A DNA stretch of 64,000 nucleotides from positions 62,001-126,000 of the forward strand of contig DASZAY010000003.1 in NCBI GenBank assembly GCA_035944555.1. The letters run 5' to 3'. The DNA comes from CADCWK01 sp035944555. GTDB lineage: Bacteria; Chloroflexota; Chloroflexia; Thermomicrobiales; UBA6265. The position numbers and the translations under genes were made by a program. The first letter of the stretch is position 1, and each line of letters opens with the position of its first letter. Shown in pieces: positions 15,679 to 25,414 of the stretch. The notes below the pieces were generated by a model, which was given only the letters and a program-made list of their open reading frames with translations, was not told where the DNA came from and did no database searches.

Positions 15679-17409
15679 TTGAACGTTACCCTTGAGCGGC
15701 TGCCCGAGAGTCAGATCCAGCTCGACATCGCGGCCGATGAGCAGGAGTTCGCCAAGGCCGTCAACCGCGCCTACACCAGGGCGGCCAAGGACGTCCGGAT
15801 CCCGGGCTTCCGTCCCGGCAAGGCGCCGCGCCAACTCGTCGAGCAGTACGTCGATCGGAACTTCCTGGTTTCTGAAGCCGGCCAGTCCATGATGGACAAG
15901 CTGTACCGCGACGCCCTCCGCCAGGAGGACATCCAGCCGATCGGCGATCCCTCCGTCGAGATCACGGCCACCGAGCCGATCGCCTTCCGCGTCGTCGTCC
16001 CGGTCTACCCGACCATCGACCCGGGCGACTACACCAGCGTCCGCGTCGACACCATCGACGCGTCCATCAATGACGAGGACGTCGAGGAGGCGCTCGAGCT
16101 CCTCCGGAAGAACAACTCCGAGTGGGAGGACGTCGAGGCCGGCGCCGACCGCGTCCCGGCCGAGGGCGAGCAGGTCGAGATCGACCTGGCCGTCACCGAG
16201 AACGGCGAGCAGTTCCAGGAGCCGGTCCAGGGCGCGACCTTCATCCTCGGTGAGAGCAACATCTTCGACGGCCTGCGCGAGCAGCTGGAGAAGATGCACG
16301 TCGGGGAGACGGCCGAGTTCGACCTGACCTTCGCCGAGGACGACGAGACCGTCTCGCCGGCCATCCGCGGGAAGACGCTCCACTACACCGCCACCCTCAA
16401 CGGCATCAAGACGCTGAAGCTGGCCGATCTGAACGACGAGCTTGCAGCCAAGGCGAGCAACGGCGCGGTCGAGACGGTCGAGGCGCTGCGCGAGACCCTC
16501 CGCAACGACCTTCACCGCGAGAAGACCGCCAACAGCCGGACGACCGTCGTCAACGAGGCCATCAACAGGATCGCCGAGGGCGCCAGCATCGAGCTGCCGC
16601 CGGTCATGATCGACGAGTCGCTGGACGACGAGATCAAGCAGCTCCGGATGCGCCTGTCGCAGAGCCGCGAGACGCTGGAGAGCTACCTCCGCGCCAACGG
16701 TCAGACCGAGGAGGAGATGCGCGCGGAGATGCGGCCGGAGGCTGCCCGCCGCCTGCGCAACACCCTCGTCATCCAGGAGATCGCCCGGCGTGAGAACATC
16801 GTCGTGACCGACCAGGACATCCTGGCCGAGATCGAGACCGTCGCCGGCACGAGCGCCAACGCCGAGGCGATCCGCAACCTGTACCAGCAGGACCAGTTCC
16901 GGTCGATGCTGCGTGGTGACCTGTTCGAGCGCCGCCTGACCGACCGGATCGTCGAGATCGTGACCGAGGGTCGCGGCGCCGTCACCAATGGCTGGGTAGC
17001 GCCGGAGCCGGTCGCTGACGAGACGGCTGACGATGACGCCACCTCGGCGACCGCCGCTGCGGATGCCAATGGCGCGCTGCCCGGCGGCGACGCTGAGGGT
17101 GCCCCGGACGTCAGCGTCGCGGGCGACGCACTGGCCCCAGCCAGCGATGCCGCTCCTGATGGCCTCGCCATCGGCATTGGCAACGCCGCGTTCGACGACT
17201 CCAACGTCGACCTGACGGACACCGCGGATTCCATCGGTGCGGCCACGGGCACGACCGGCGAGGGCCGGACCGAGTCCGAGGACGAGCCCCTGGCCGCCGA
17301 GACCCCGGTCACCGAGGACCCGGCCAGCGCCGGTACCTCCGGTGGGGACGCGGGTGCGGCGAACCCCGAGACCACTCAGGTCGAGGCGCGGATCATCGAC
17401 CGCGACTGA
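15679..17409 (+). CDS. tig: Trigger factor with long acidic C-terminal extension
   Basis: Ribosome-associated chaperone and peptidyl-prolyl isomerase. The start is most likely the TTG at 15679, giving MNVTLERLPESQ like other trigger factors, with AGAGG 10 nt upstream; ATG 15661 is in frame but lacks a ribosome site. The ribosome-binding signature GFRPGKAP is at about residues 37-44. The FKBP-like domain (about 145-235, with EGEQVEIDLAV and FDGLREQLEKMHVGE) and the helical C-terminal domain (to about 430) follow. After that comes a tail of roughly 145 Ala/Asp/Glu/Gly/Thr-rich residues, not part of the family, giving 576 in total against the usual 430 or so. A strong terminator follows. Confidence 0.93.
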   Translation: MNVTLERLPESQIQLDIAADEQEFAKAVNRAYTRAAKDVRIPGFRPGKAPRQLVEQYVDRNFLVSEAGQSMMDKLYRDALRQEDIQPIGDPSVEITATEPIAFRVVVPVYPTIDPGDYTSVRVDTIDASINDEDVEEALELLRKNNSEWEDVEAGADRVPAEGEQVEIDLAVTENGEQFQEPVQGATFILGESNIFDGLREQLEKMHVGETAEFDLTFAEDDETVSPAIRGKTLHYTATLNGIKTLKLADLNDELAAKASNGAVETVEALRETLRNDLHREKTANSRTTVVNEAINRIAEGASIELPPVMIDESLDDEIKQLRMRLSQSRETLESYLRANGQTEEEMRAEMRPEAARRLRNTLVIQEIARRENIVVTDQDILAEIETVAGTSANAEAIRNLYQQDQFRSMLRGDLFERRLTDRIVEIVTEGRGAVTNGWVAPEPVADETADDDATSATAAADANGALPGGDAEGAPDVSVAGDALAPASDAAPDGLAIGIGNAAFDDSNVDLTDTADSIGAATGTTGEGRTESEDEPLAAETPVTEDPASAGTSGGDAGAANPETTQVEARIIDRD

Positions 17410-17442
17410 TCAGAGCCGGGCTATCACCATCGACGTAGACAG

Positions 17443-17487
17443 CGACCCTGCCCCGTGCCCACCGGCACGGGGCAGGGTCGTTTCCTT
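17443..17487 (+). terminator. Rho-independent terminator of tig
   Basis: A perfect 17-bp stem (CGACCCTGCCCCGTGCC and its complement) with a CACC loop is followed by TTTCCTT, 33 bp after the tig stop codon. Confidence 0.85.
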
Positions 17488-17812
17488 GCCAAGGACCGCC
17501 GATGAGGTGATCAGTCGCCCGTGGGGCCCGTGGGCGACTGCAGGTGGGACGCGATGACCCTGGACCGTGTCATGGCGAACGTAGACGATCGTCATCCAGG
17601 GGCGGCAGGGCGGACCGTAGTTACGCCGGGCCCCCTCATTAGGCCGGCCGGCGCTGGTCCACCGGGCATCGTCGTTTCTCCGGCTCTGTCCAGTTCTGCA
17701 AGTTCGTGTCGTACGCCCGCCCCGGAGGAATTGTGCCGGGAGGGCCTGTCCAGTATCGTGGCCGTCCCCCGGGGAAGAAGGGGGCACGTGGTGGCACAGG
17801 GGTGGGACGGGC
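17488..17812. other. Intergenic region upstream of the GNAT gene
   Basis: 325 bp with no convincing coding frame; the short frames here lack ribosome sites and codon bias. It contains a G-rich stretch near 17770-17810 that holds the ribosome-binding region of the next gene. I cannot identify promoter boxes with confidence. Confidence 0.3.
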
Positions 17813-18382
17813 ATGACGACGGTCGAGGAGCAGGGCGTCCGGGAGCTTCGGCTGACCGCCGCCGAGCTGGCCCCACATGAGGACGCGATCGTGGGGGTCT
17901 ACGACCGGGCCTTCCGGGAGTGGCCCTACAACCACAATCACACCGCCGCCGAGCGGTTCCGCGAGGCGCTCCGGGGGCACGTCGCCTACCCCGACTTTGA
18001 GGCCACGCTGCTCTACGAGGGTGACCAGCTCCTCGGTTTTACCTACGGCCACACCAACGCGCCCGACCAGTGGTGGTACCGCCAGGTCGCGGTCCATCTC
18101 ACCCGCCGCGACCGGGTACAGGTCTTCGACGGTGCCTGGGTGATCGTCGAGCTCGCGGTCGATCCGGGTGCCCGTCGTCGGGGGCTGGGCCGGCGACTGC
18201 TCCGGACCGCGACGACCGGCCGCCCCCACCACCGCTGGGCCGTCCTCTCGACCGTCGTCGCCGAGAGCGCGGCCGTCTCGCTCTACCGCTACGAGGGGTT
18301 CGTTCCGCTGGTCGCCCGGTTCGTCTTCCCGGAAGCGGCCGGCACCTGGACCATCATGGCCGCCCCGGTCGAGCGCGACTGA
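17813..18382 (+). CDS. GNAT-family N-acetyltransferase
   Basis: Acetyl-CoA-dependent acyltransferase of 189 residues. The acetyl-CoA pyrophosphate loop (motif A) reads VELAVDPGARRRGLGRRLLRTA, matching R/Q-x-x-G-x-G/A. Motif B follows at VSLYRYEGFVPL, where the Tyr can act as general acid. An upstream strand pair (ATLLYEGDQLLGFTYG) forms the fold's N-terminal half. There is no partner gene. Substrate could be a small amine or a protein N-terminus; nothing visible decides. Confidence 0.87.
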   Translation: MTTVEEQGVRELRLTAAELAPHEDAIVGVYDRAFREWPYNHNHTAAERFREALRGHVAYPDFEATLLYEGDQLLGFTYGHTNAPDQWWYRQVAVHLTRRDRVQVFDGAWVIVELAVDPGARRRGLGRRLLRTATTGRPHHRWAVLSTVVAESAAVSLYRYEGFVPLVARFVFPEAAGTWTIMAAPVERD

Positions 18383-18509
18383 CACGGCCGAAGCGGCCCC
18401 TGCCGTCGGGGCTGCGTGGCCCGCATTGCGCGTGAGGAACGGGACGTGACGGTCGGACCAACTCGCGGTCGACCGCCCCGCACCATGACCGTCCAGAGGA
18501 GGATTCCCC

Positions 18510-19490
18510 ATGGCAACGATGACGTTTGGCAGCTTCGTCCCGCAGGGCTGGCGGATGGATCTCACCGCGATCGAGGATCCGGTCGAGCAGTTCGAGGCGA
18601 TGACCGGCGTCGCCAGGGCGGCCGACGCCGGTCCCTGGGACAGCATCTGGGTCTACGACCATTTCCACACCGTCCCGCAGCCGACGATGAACACGGTCTT
18701 CGAGTCGTGGACCATCTCGGCCACGCTTGCCCGTGACACCGAACGGGTCAAGGTCGGCCAGATGGTCAACTGCCACGGCTACCGCAACCCGGCCCTGTTC
18801 GCCAAGATCGCTTCCACCGTCGACGTCGCGTCGCATGGGCGGCTGCTGGCTGGCTACGGGGCGGGCTGGTACGAGCACGAGTGGAAGGCCTATGGCTACG
18901 GCTTCCCCGAAACGCGCGACCGGATGCGCGCCTTCCGCGAGGGCGTCCAGATCCTCCACCGGATGTGGACCGAGGACAAGCCGACCTTCGACGGGCAGTA
19001 CCACCATATCCATGAGCCGATCAACGAGCCGAAGAGCGCCAGGCCGGGCCGGAAGATTCCGCTCTGGATCGGTGGGGGCGGTGAGCAGGTGACGCTCAAG
19101 CTGGTCGCGCAGTACGGCGACGCGACCAACGTCGGCATCGGCGACCCCGAGGTGATCCGGCACAAGTTCGACGTGCTGCGTGGGCATTGCGAGGCGGTCG
19201 GGCGGAACTACGACGAGATCGTCCACTCCACCGAGTACTACGTCTACCCGGTCCAGCCGGGCGCCGACCCGGTCGTGGCAACGGCGCGGCTCCGCGAGAC
19301 CATGGGCAACATGTCGTACGAGGACTTCGCCAAAGCGCACCACGTCGGCACGGTCGACGACCTGGCCGAGCTGGTCCGGTCCGGACAGGACGCCGGGGTC
19401 GACTACGCCATCGTCTATATCCCCGGACTGGCCTACGACCAGGAGCCGATGCGCATGTTCGAGGAGGGCGTCATCGCCCGCTTCGCCTGA
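18510..19490 (+). CDS. F420-dependent LLM-class oxidoreductase
   Basis: Luciferase-like TIM-barrel enzyme of 326 residues, of the F420-using branch. Typical segments are the N-terminal FGSFVPQGWRMDL, DSIWVYDHFHTVP, VGQMVNCHGYRNPALFAKIASTVDVASHGRLLAGYGAGWYEHE, and IPLWIGGGGEQVTLKLVAQYGDATNVG. The GYGAGW and IGGGGE stretches bind the deazaflavin phosphate. The start at 18510 has GAGGA about 10 nt upstream (18496-18500). It is monocistronic. Substrate unknown; relatives are annotated as putative F420-dependent reductases of the TIGR03560 type. Confidence 0.9.
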   Translation: MATMTFGSFVPQGWRMDLTAIEDPVEQFEAMTGVARAADAGPWDSIWVYDHFHTVPQPTMNTVFESWTISATLARDTERVKVGQMVNCHGYRNPALFAKIASTVDVASHGRLLAGYGAGWYEHEWKAYGYGFPETRDRMRAFREGVQILHRMWTEDKPTFDGQYHHIHEPINEPKSARPGRKIPLWIGGGGEQVTLKLVAQYGDATNVGIGDPEVIRHKFDVLRGHCEAVGRNYDEIVHSTEYYVYPVQPGADPVVATARLRETMGNMSYEDFAKAHHVGTVDDLAELVRSGQDAGVDYAIVYIPGLAYDQEPMRMFEEGVIARFA

Positions 19491-19509
19491 CCGATCTCTC
19501 AGTGAGCCA

Positions 19510-19538
19510 CGGGCGGGCGCCACATGGCGTCCCGCCCG
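19510..19538. terminator. Hairpin between convergent genes
   Basis: An inverted repeat (CGGGCGGG-CGCCA with TGGCG-T-CCCGCCCG, one bulged T) fills the gap between convergent genes ending at 19490 and 19539. There is no T-run, so it is a probable but not classical terminator. Confidence 0.5.
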
Positions 19539-20336
19539 TCAGCCGGGTCGGCGCGTGTCCGGCCGGACGATCAGCCGGAGCGACCCGACGTACTCCGGCT
19601 CCGTGCGGAGGTGGCCGAATCGCTGGTCCCAGGCGCCGGACGCGAGATCGGCACGCAGTCCCTGGTCGAACCGGGCCAGTACCTCCGGCTCCAGCTGCGT
19701 CCACGACGACATCGCTCGCTGGACGCCCGGATCGAGCAGCCGCTCCGGTCGGCCGTAGTACGCCTCGGTGAACCCGTCGGTGCAGTGGAGCGGGATCGGG
19801 ACCGGGGTGACCATCGTGCCGGGCCCGAGCAGGCTGGCGATCCGGTCGATCGCAGGGAACCGGGTCAGCTCGCGATCCAGCGCCTCGGTCAGGTAATGCG
19901 TCAGCCAGAAGTCATGGAGGCAGGCCGGGTCCGCCGCCAGGATGACGATCGGCCCATGCGTCACCCGGCGCAGTTCTCCGATCCCCGCCGCGAGGTCGTC
20001 CCATTGGTGCACGGTGTACGTCGCCATCGCGGCATCGAACGATTCGTCCGGGAACGGCAACCGCTCGGCGACGGCATCGATGGCGGCTGGCAGGTGAGGC
20101 GGGCGCTGGGCCCGCATCGTCGCCGACGGCTCGACCGCGGTCACGTCGCGGTCAGTTGGCTCGTACGACCCGGCTCCCGCGCCGACATTCAGCACCGTCC
20201 GGGCGTCGCCGAGCGCCGCGACGATCCGGGCCGCGATTGCCGGTTCGGGCTGGCGGTAGCGGGCGTAGTCCCGTCCGATCAGCCCATAGTCGACATCGCC
20301 CGCGCTGCCATCATCGAACCGCCGTGCTGCTGTCAT
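19539..20336 (-). CDS. Class I SAM-dependent methyltransferase
   Basis: A 265-residue Methyltransf_11-type enzyme. Motif I is TVLNVGAGAGSYEP, followed by VTAVEPSATMRAQR (motif II), AVAERLPFPDESFDAAMATYTVHQW (motif III region) and IGELRRVTHGPIVILAAD. The ATG at 20336 is preferred over a GTG at 20369, having AGG a few bases upstream and matching the usual distance to motif I. It is divergent from the LysR-type regulator at 20456, so that regulator may control it. Substrate unknown. Confidence 0.86.
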   Translation of the reverse strand: MTAARRFDDGSAGDVDYGLIGRDYARYRQPEPAIAARIVAALGDARTVLNVGAGAGSYEPTDRDVTAVEPSATMRAQRPPHLPAAIDAVAERLPFPDESFDAAMATYTVHQWDDLAAGIGELRRVTHGPIVILAADPACLHDFWLTHYLTEALDRELTRFPAIDRIASLLGPGTMVTPVPIPLHCTDGFTEAYYGRPERLLDPGVQRAMSSWTQLEPEVLARFDQGLRADLASGAWDQRFGHLRTEPEYVGSLRLIVRPDTRRPG

Positions 20337-20455
20337 ATCCGCCTGTCGTCCCCGCTCCGGCTCCGCCACCGGAGCCCCGGCTTACAGGCTAGGCGGCACT
20401 ACGCTATACAGGGAGGGGTGGTGACTGATCCGTCGCATAAGGGGTGCTTATCGAT

Positions 20456-21382
20456 ATGGCAGGCAGGCCGGAGCGCGAGCCGGGGCTGAATCTCGTGAGT
20501 CTTCGTGTGTTCGCCGACGTGATCGCGCTGGGCAGCTTCACCGCGGCGGGTGAGCGGAGCGGCATGAGCCAGCCGGCGGTCAGTCTTCACATCCGGCAAC
20601 TGGAGACGCGGTTCGGCCAGCCGCTGCTGCTGCGGGACGGACGCCGGGCCGTGCCGACGCCGGCCGGAGCGGAACTGCTTCGTCACGCCCTGGCGGTGAC
20701 GGCTGCCGTCGACGACACGCTCGCCGCCATGCACCGGTACGATCCGGCGCCGGGCGACCGGCTGCGTGTCGCGACGGCGGCGAGCGCGTGCGTCGCCCTG
20801 CTTCCACCCGTCCTGCGCGAGATGCGGGAACGCTTCCCGGCGCTCGACATGTCGGTCACGACCGGAAGCTCACCGGAGATCGTGTGCGCGATCGAGGAGG
20901 ACCGTGCCGACGTCGGCCTGATGTCGCTGCCGGTGACCTCGTCACTGCTGCGCGTCGTGCCCCTGCTGGAAGACGAGATCGTCCTGCTGGCTCCGGAAGG
21001 GATGGCACTACCGGACGCCGTCCCGGCCAGCGAACTGCGGGAGCAACCGCCGATGGTCTTTGAGCCGGAAGGCAATACCCGGGCGCTGATCGATCGCTGG
21101 TTCGACGCGGCCGGCGTGCCGTTCCAGCCCGCCACGGCGATCGCCAGTATCGAAGCGATCCGCGAACTGGTCGGGCTGGGGGTCGGCGCGGCGCTGGTTT
21201 CCCGGATGGTGTTGCCGGCTACCGGACCAGCGCCAGGAACCGTGGTCCGCTCGCTCGTCCCGGGACTGCGCCGGACATTGGTCCGGGTCACGCGCCGTGA
21301 TCGGACAACGACGGCGCCGGCCGAAACGTTCGGCGTTCTGCTGGACCGGCGAACGCGCGACTGGAAAGCCGGGATCGCGTAA
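20456..21382 (+). CDS. LysR-family transcriptional regulator
   Basis: A 308-residue LysR-type regulator. The N-terminal winged helix-turn-helix reads LRVFADVIALGSFTAAGERSG and MSQPAVSLHIRQLETRFGQPLLLRDG. The effector domain begins near GDRLRVATAASACVALLP and includes EEDRADVGLMSLPV. The ATG at 20456 has AAGGGG about 11 nt upstream; a GTG at 20444 is an alternative. By the usual LysR arrangement it would bind in the 119-bp gap it shares with the divergent methyltransferase gene and control it. A TATACA box at about 20404 could be part of its promoter. Confidence 0.92.
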   Translation: MAGRPEREPGLNLVSLRVFADVIALGSFTAAGERSGMSQPAVSLHIRQLETRFGQPLLLRDGRRAVPTPAGAELLRHALAVTAAVDDTLAAMHRYDPAPGDRLRVATAASACVALLPPVLREMRERFPALDMSVTTGSSPEIVCAIEEDRADVGLMSLPVTSSLLRVVPLLEDEIVLLAPEGMALPDAVPASELREQPPMVFEPEGNTRALIDRWFDAAGVPFQPATAIASIEAIRELVGLGVGAALVSRMVLPATGPAPGTVVRSLVPGLRRTLVRVTRRDRTTTAPAETFGVLLDRRTRDWKAGIA

Positions 21383-21424
21383 TCCGGCGACCAACTGGAC
21401 TGGTGTGGGCAATTGACCCGATGA

Positions 21425-21622
21425 TCAGAGGAAGAGTCCCTCCTCTTCACTCCGGCTGACGTCGATCTGCCACATGTCGTCCGGCTCGGAGGCGTCATCG
21501 GCCCACGGGGCGGGCTCCTGGTCAGGCGACGACCAGGTGTAGTGACGGCCATCGTCACCTCGGAGGAGCAGGTTGTCAGGGTCGTCTCGGTGAGCGCCGA
21601 TCACGGCGAAGACGGTAGTCAT
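21425..21622 (-). CDS. Small acidic hypothetical protein
   Basis: A 65-residue protein starting MTTVFAVIGAHRDDPDNLLL; a longer in-frame start at 21739 exists, but the added residues look non-coding. It has a short beta-rich N-terminus (FAVIGAHR, LLLRGDDGRHYTWS) and an acidic, Trp-containing C-terminal half (PWADDASEPDDMW). I do not recognise a family. Ribosome-site support is weak. A 19-bp dyad lies 79 bp upstream. It may be a genuine small gene, as small proteins with this GDDGRHYTW pattern look strand-like, but confidence is moderate. Confidence 0.45.
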   Translation of the reverse strand: MTTVFAVIGAHRDDPDNLLLRGDDGRHYTWSSPDQEPAPWADDASEPDDMWQIDVSRSEEEGLFL

Positions 21623-21700
21623 GGCGAGCGCTGTCCGGAACTGATGGGTGGGCGGCCCGGCGGGAGTGACGGTTGGTGCCCGCAACTGCTGAGGCAGAAT

Positions 21701-21719
21701 CATTGCCATCATGGCAATG
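21701..21719. promoter_or_regulatory. 19-bp inverted repeat, candidate operator
   Basis: CATTGCCAT-C-ATGGCAATG has perfect 9-bp arms around one base, in an AT-rich pocket upstream of the small minus-strand gene and upstream of clpP. The spacing suits binding by a dimeric repressor. No cognate regulator can be assigned; the LysR gene ends about 320 bp away. Confidence 0.4.
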
Positions 21720-22059
21720 CACAATTTGTCTGTGCGCATTCGTTACGTGGATGAAAGCACCGGTCGGCCGGGGGGAGATGGGCATCCTGTCACCTTGGGG
21801 CCGCCCGAACGATGGTTTCCGGAAAACCAACCCGTCGGCGCCCCTGACCCGGGTGCTGCTCCGGCGGCTTGCCCACGTGGTTACGGCCCGCCCGTGAGGC
21901 GCGGATAGCAGGTGCCCACCCGTTCCGGCGGGTGGCCAGCCTCGACGCGGGGTCTATCATTAGGACCGTGTGAACGCACTCGACCACGTCGCCGGGCCTC
22001 CGGGTTGCCTCTCGCCCCGGTCAGACCCTGTCGACACCATCCCCGAGGACACAGGACGC
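21720..22059. other. Intergenic region upstream of clpP
   Basis: About 340 bp without a supported gene. A TATCAT at 21955-21960 could be the clpP -10 box, but no good -35 sits 16-18 bp upstream. A hairpin-prone GC run (CCCACCCG...CGGGTGG, about 21915-21934) precedes it. A 65-codon frame at 21711-21908 begins inside the dyad and has no ribosome site, so I do not call it. Confidence 0.3.
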
Positions 22060-22719
22060 ATGCAGATCCCGACGATCGAGAACCTCGTCCCCATGGTCGT
22101 GGAGAGCACGAACCGGGGCGAGCGCGCCTTCGACATCTACTCCCGCCTGCTCAAGGATCGGATCATCTTCCTTGGTACGCCGGTCGACGACCAGATCGCC
22201 AACCTGATCGTTGCCCAGCTGCTGTTCCTCGCCCACGAGGACAGCGAGCGCGACATCAGCCTCTACATCAACTCGCCGGGCGGCGTCGTCTACTCCGGAC
22301 TGGCGATCTACGACACCATCCAGATGATCAAGCCGGATGTCGCGACCTACTGCATGGGCATGGGCGCCAGCATGGCGGCCGTGCTCCTCGCGGCCGGGGC
22401 GCAGGGCAAGCGCTTCGCCCTGCCGAACGCCCGGATCATGATCCACCAGGGCTCCGGCGGCTTCCGCGGCAACGTCCCCGACATCGAGGTGGCGGCCCGC
22501 GAGACGCTGACCCTGACCACCAAGCTCACGCAGATCCTCTCCGCCCACACCGGGCAGACGTTCGAGAAGGTCAAGCGCGACACCGAGCGCGACTACTACA
22601 TGAACCCGGAAGAGGCCAAGGAGTACGGCCTGATCGACGAGATCCTCATCCCCGAGGGTGGTCCGGCCCAGGCCGCGGCCGAGCAGGTGGTTGGCGAGAC
22701 CGAGCCAGCCACCCGCTAG
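22060..22719 (+). CDS. clpP: ATP-dependent Clp protease proteolytic subunit ClpP
   Basis: Serine protease subunit of the Clp machine, 219 residues. Catalytic residues are visible: S104 in GMGASMAAVLL and H129 in RIMIHQGSGGF, with the Asp expected in RDTERDYYMNP. The conserved YINSPGGVVYSGLAIYDTIQ stretch lines the substrate groove. ATG 22060 has AGGA a few bases upstream and matches the usual ClpP N-terminus; the frame opens earlier at 21970 without support. clpX follows 250 bp downstream on the same strand, the standard arrangement. Confidence 0.97.
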   Translation: MQIPTIENLVPMVVESTNRGERAFDIYSRLLKDRIIFLGTPVDDQIANLIVAQLLFLAHEDSERDISLYINSPGGVVYSGLAIYDTIQMIKPDVATYCMGMGASMAAVLLAAGAQGKRFALPNARIMIHQGSGGFRGNVPDIEVAARETLTLTTKLTQILSAHTGQTFEKVKRDTERDYYMNPEEAKEYGLIDEILIPEGGPAQAAAEQVVGETEPATR

Positions 22720-22733
22720 CGCGACAACCTTCA

Positions 22734-22759
22734 CCGCGGGGGCTGCCCGGTCCCCGCGG
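22734..22759 (+). terminator. Hairpin in the clpP-clpX gap
   Basis: An 8-bp GC stem (CCGCGGGG/CCCCGCGG) with a 10-nt loop begins 15 bp after the clpP stop. There is no T-run, so it may be an attenuator or mRNA-processing element rather than a full terminator. Confidence 0.35.
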
Positions 22760-22969
22760 ATGTTCGTCCCGGGACACGGCTTGTCCGCACTGGGACGGAC
22801 GACAGGGCGAATGACGGAGTACCCTAGTGTGGGTTACACGACGATTCGTCCCCTGACGCTCTACCGGAAGGCCCGGTGAGCCTTCATACTTGACGCCGGA
22901 ATCAGGTTGCGGTCATTGAAACCGTCCCTGGCCCGGCGGCCAGACGACACCACGGACGCGAGGTGGCGG

Positions 22970-24217
<1,248 letters not shown>

Positions 24218-24249
24218 TCCCGTTCAGCCGAATCAAGACAACAGCCAGG

Positions 24250-24286
24250 GACCGCGAGCATCGAGCTCGCGGTCTCGGCCTTTTTC
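24250..24286 (+). terminator. Rho-independent terminator of clpX
   Basis: A 10-bp stem (GACCGCGAGC/GCTCGCGGTC) with a 5-nt loop is followed within six bases by TTTTT, 32 bp after the clpX stop. Confidence 0.8.
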
Positions 24287-24460
24287 GGGGGGCAGGAGGA
24301 CATCGTCCGTCGCAGTCGTCCGGCCCTGGATGCTCCGTCCAGGGTTGAACAGCCCGGTCGCCGGACCGTATAGGTAAATCTGCTCACGCCAGCGACGGCG
24401 ACGGGCCCGATGCTGGACACAGACCCGGGATTCCTGTGTCCCGGCCATCGGGGAGTGCCC

Positions 24461-25414
24461 ATGTCCGCCAATCTCCGTGCCCCGCGTTCTGCGCTGACCC
24501 ACGCGCTGCTCGTGTTCGCACTCGCGCTGGCAATCGTCCTGCCGATGGGGGCCGCCACCCGGGCGCAGGAAACCGGCGACGATCCTGGCAACGCCGTCGC
24601 GTCCGACACGGTGACCGTCGAAGGTGACCTGTCGGCCGGGGACTACGCGTGGGAATCCATGGCGATCGATCTCGACGGTGCCGAAGCCGAGGTCCCATCT
24701 GATCGGCTCGGGTTCCTCGTTGCCATCGACGCCGTCGTCGATGTCTCCGATGGGGCCGGGATCGTGGCCGACCTGGTGCCGGGGGAGGCACTGGGACTGG
24801 AGCCCGGCCGCGAGCTCTCCGTCACGGGGCGCGATGGCGCAGCGGCCCGCGTGGCCGTCGTCGGCCTGGTCCCAGCCGGTGAAGCCGCTGGCCAGGAGAT
24901 GGTCACCTTCCCGCTGGCCGAGGGTCGCCACCGGATGGTGCTCCAGCGCTACGCGCCGCCGGCCGGGGAAGCGGTCCAGATCACCGGGTTGATCCAGCCG
25001 ATCCTGGTGCTCATCCAGGGCGGTGAGGCGGGGTACGAGACAATTGACGAGGCCGGGACGCCGACGGGTGATTCACGCTCCCTGAGACAGGGCCAGGCGG
25101 TGACCTTGCTCACGGACAGCCAGCTGACGCCGACCGGTCCTGATCCCCTCGTCCTGCTGATCGTCCAGGTCGGCCAGCTCGACGATGCCCCTGCCCGATC
25201 GGTAGGACCCTCAGTGGCGCCGTCGGCGGAGTCGTCGCCATCCGGGTCGGTGCCGCCCCGCTTCGGCATTCAGCGCCTCCCGATAGCAAGTGCGTCGCCG
25301 TCTAACCTGGGCGGCCTCATCGAGCCATCTCGCCGGCCGGACCTGTCCGATGCGCCGGACGGCGAAGGTGCCGTGTCGCCGTCCCCGAGTGCCCCACCGC
25401 CGTTCGGGACATGA
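24461..25414 (+). CDS. Secreted protein of unknown function
   Basis: A 317-residue exported protein. The start ATG has GGGAG five bases upstream. A signal peptide (ALLVFALALAIVLPMG, cleavage near ATRAQE) leads into a beta-rich region with alternating DVSDGAGIVADLVPGEALGLEPG, MVTFPLAEGRHRMVLQRYAPPAGEAVQI and LLIVQVGQL. The last 70 residues are Ser/Pro-rich and probably disordered. I recognise no family; the 'G-D-L-S-A-G-D-Y' opening resembles other exported Thermomicrobia-like proteins in style only. It stands alone after clpX. Confidence 0.7.
   Translation: MSANLRAPRSALTHALLVFALALAIVLPMGAATRAQETGDDPGNAVASDTVTVEGDLSAGDYAWESMAIDLDGAEAEVPSDRLGFLVAIDAVVDVSDGAGIVADLVPGEALGLEPGRELSVTGRDGAAARVAVVGLVPAGEAAGQEMVTFPLAEGRHRMVLQRYAPPAGEAVQITGLIQPILVLIQGGEAGYETIDEAGTPTGDSRSLRQGQAVTLLTDSQLTPTGPDPLVLLIVQVGQLDDAPARSVGPSVAPSAESSPSGSVPPRFGIQRLPIASASPSNLGGLIEPSRRPDLSDAPDGEGAVSPSPSAPPPFGT

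Noticed and set aside
21711..21908. 65-codon plus-strand frame starting inside the 19-bp dyad
   Set aside because: No ribosome site, Pro/Gly-rich second half, no recognisable fold. The dyad is better explained as an operator.
21938..21960. Sigma-70 promoter for clpP using TATCAT
   Set aside because: No acceptable -35 sequence 16-18 bp upstream; kept only as a remark in the intergenic entry.
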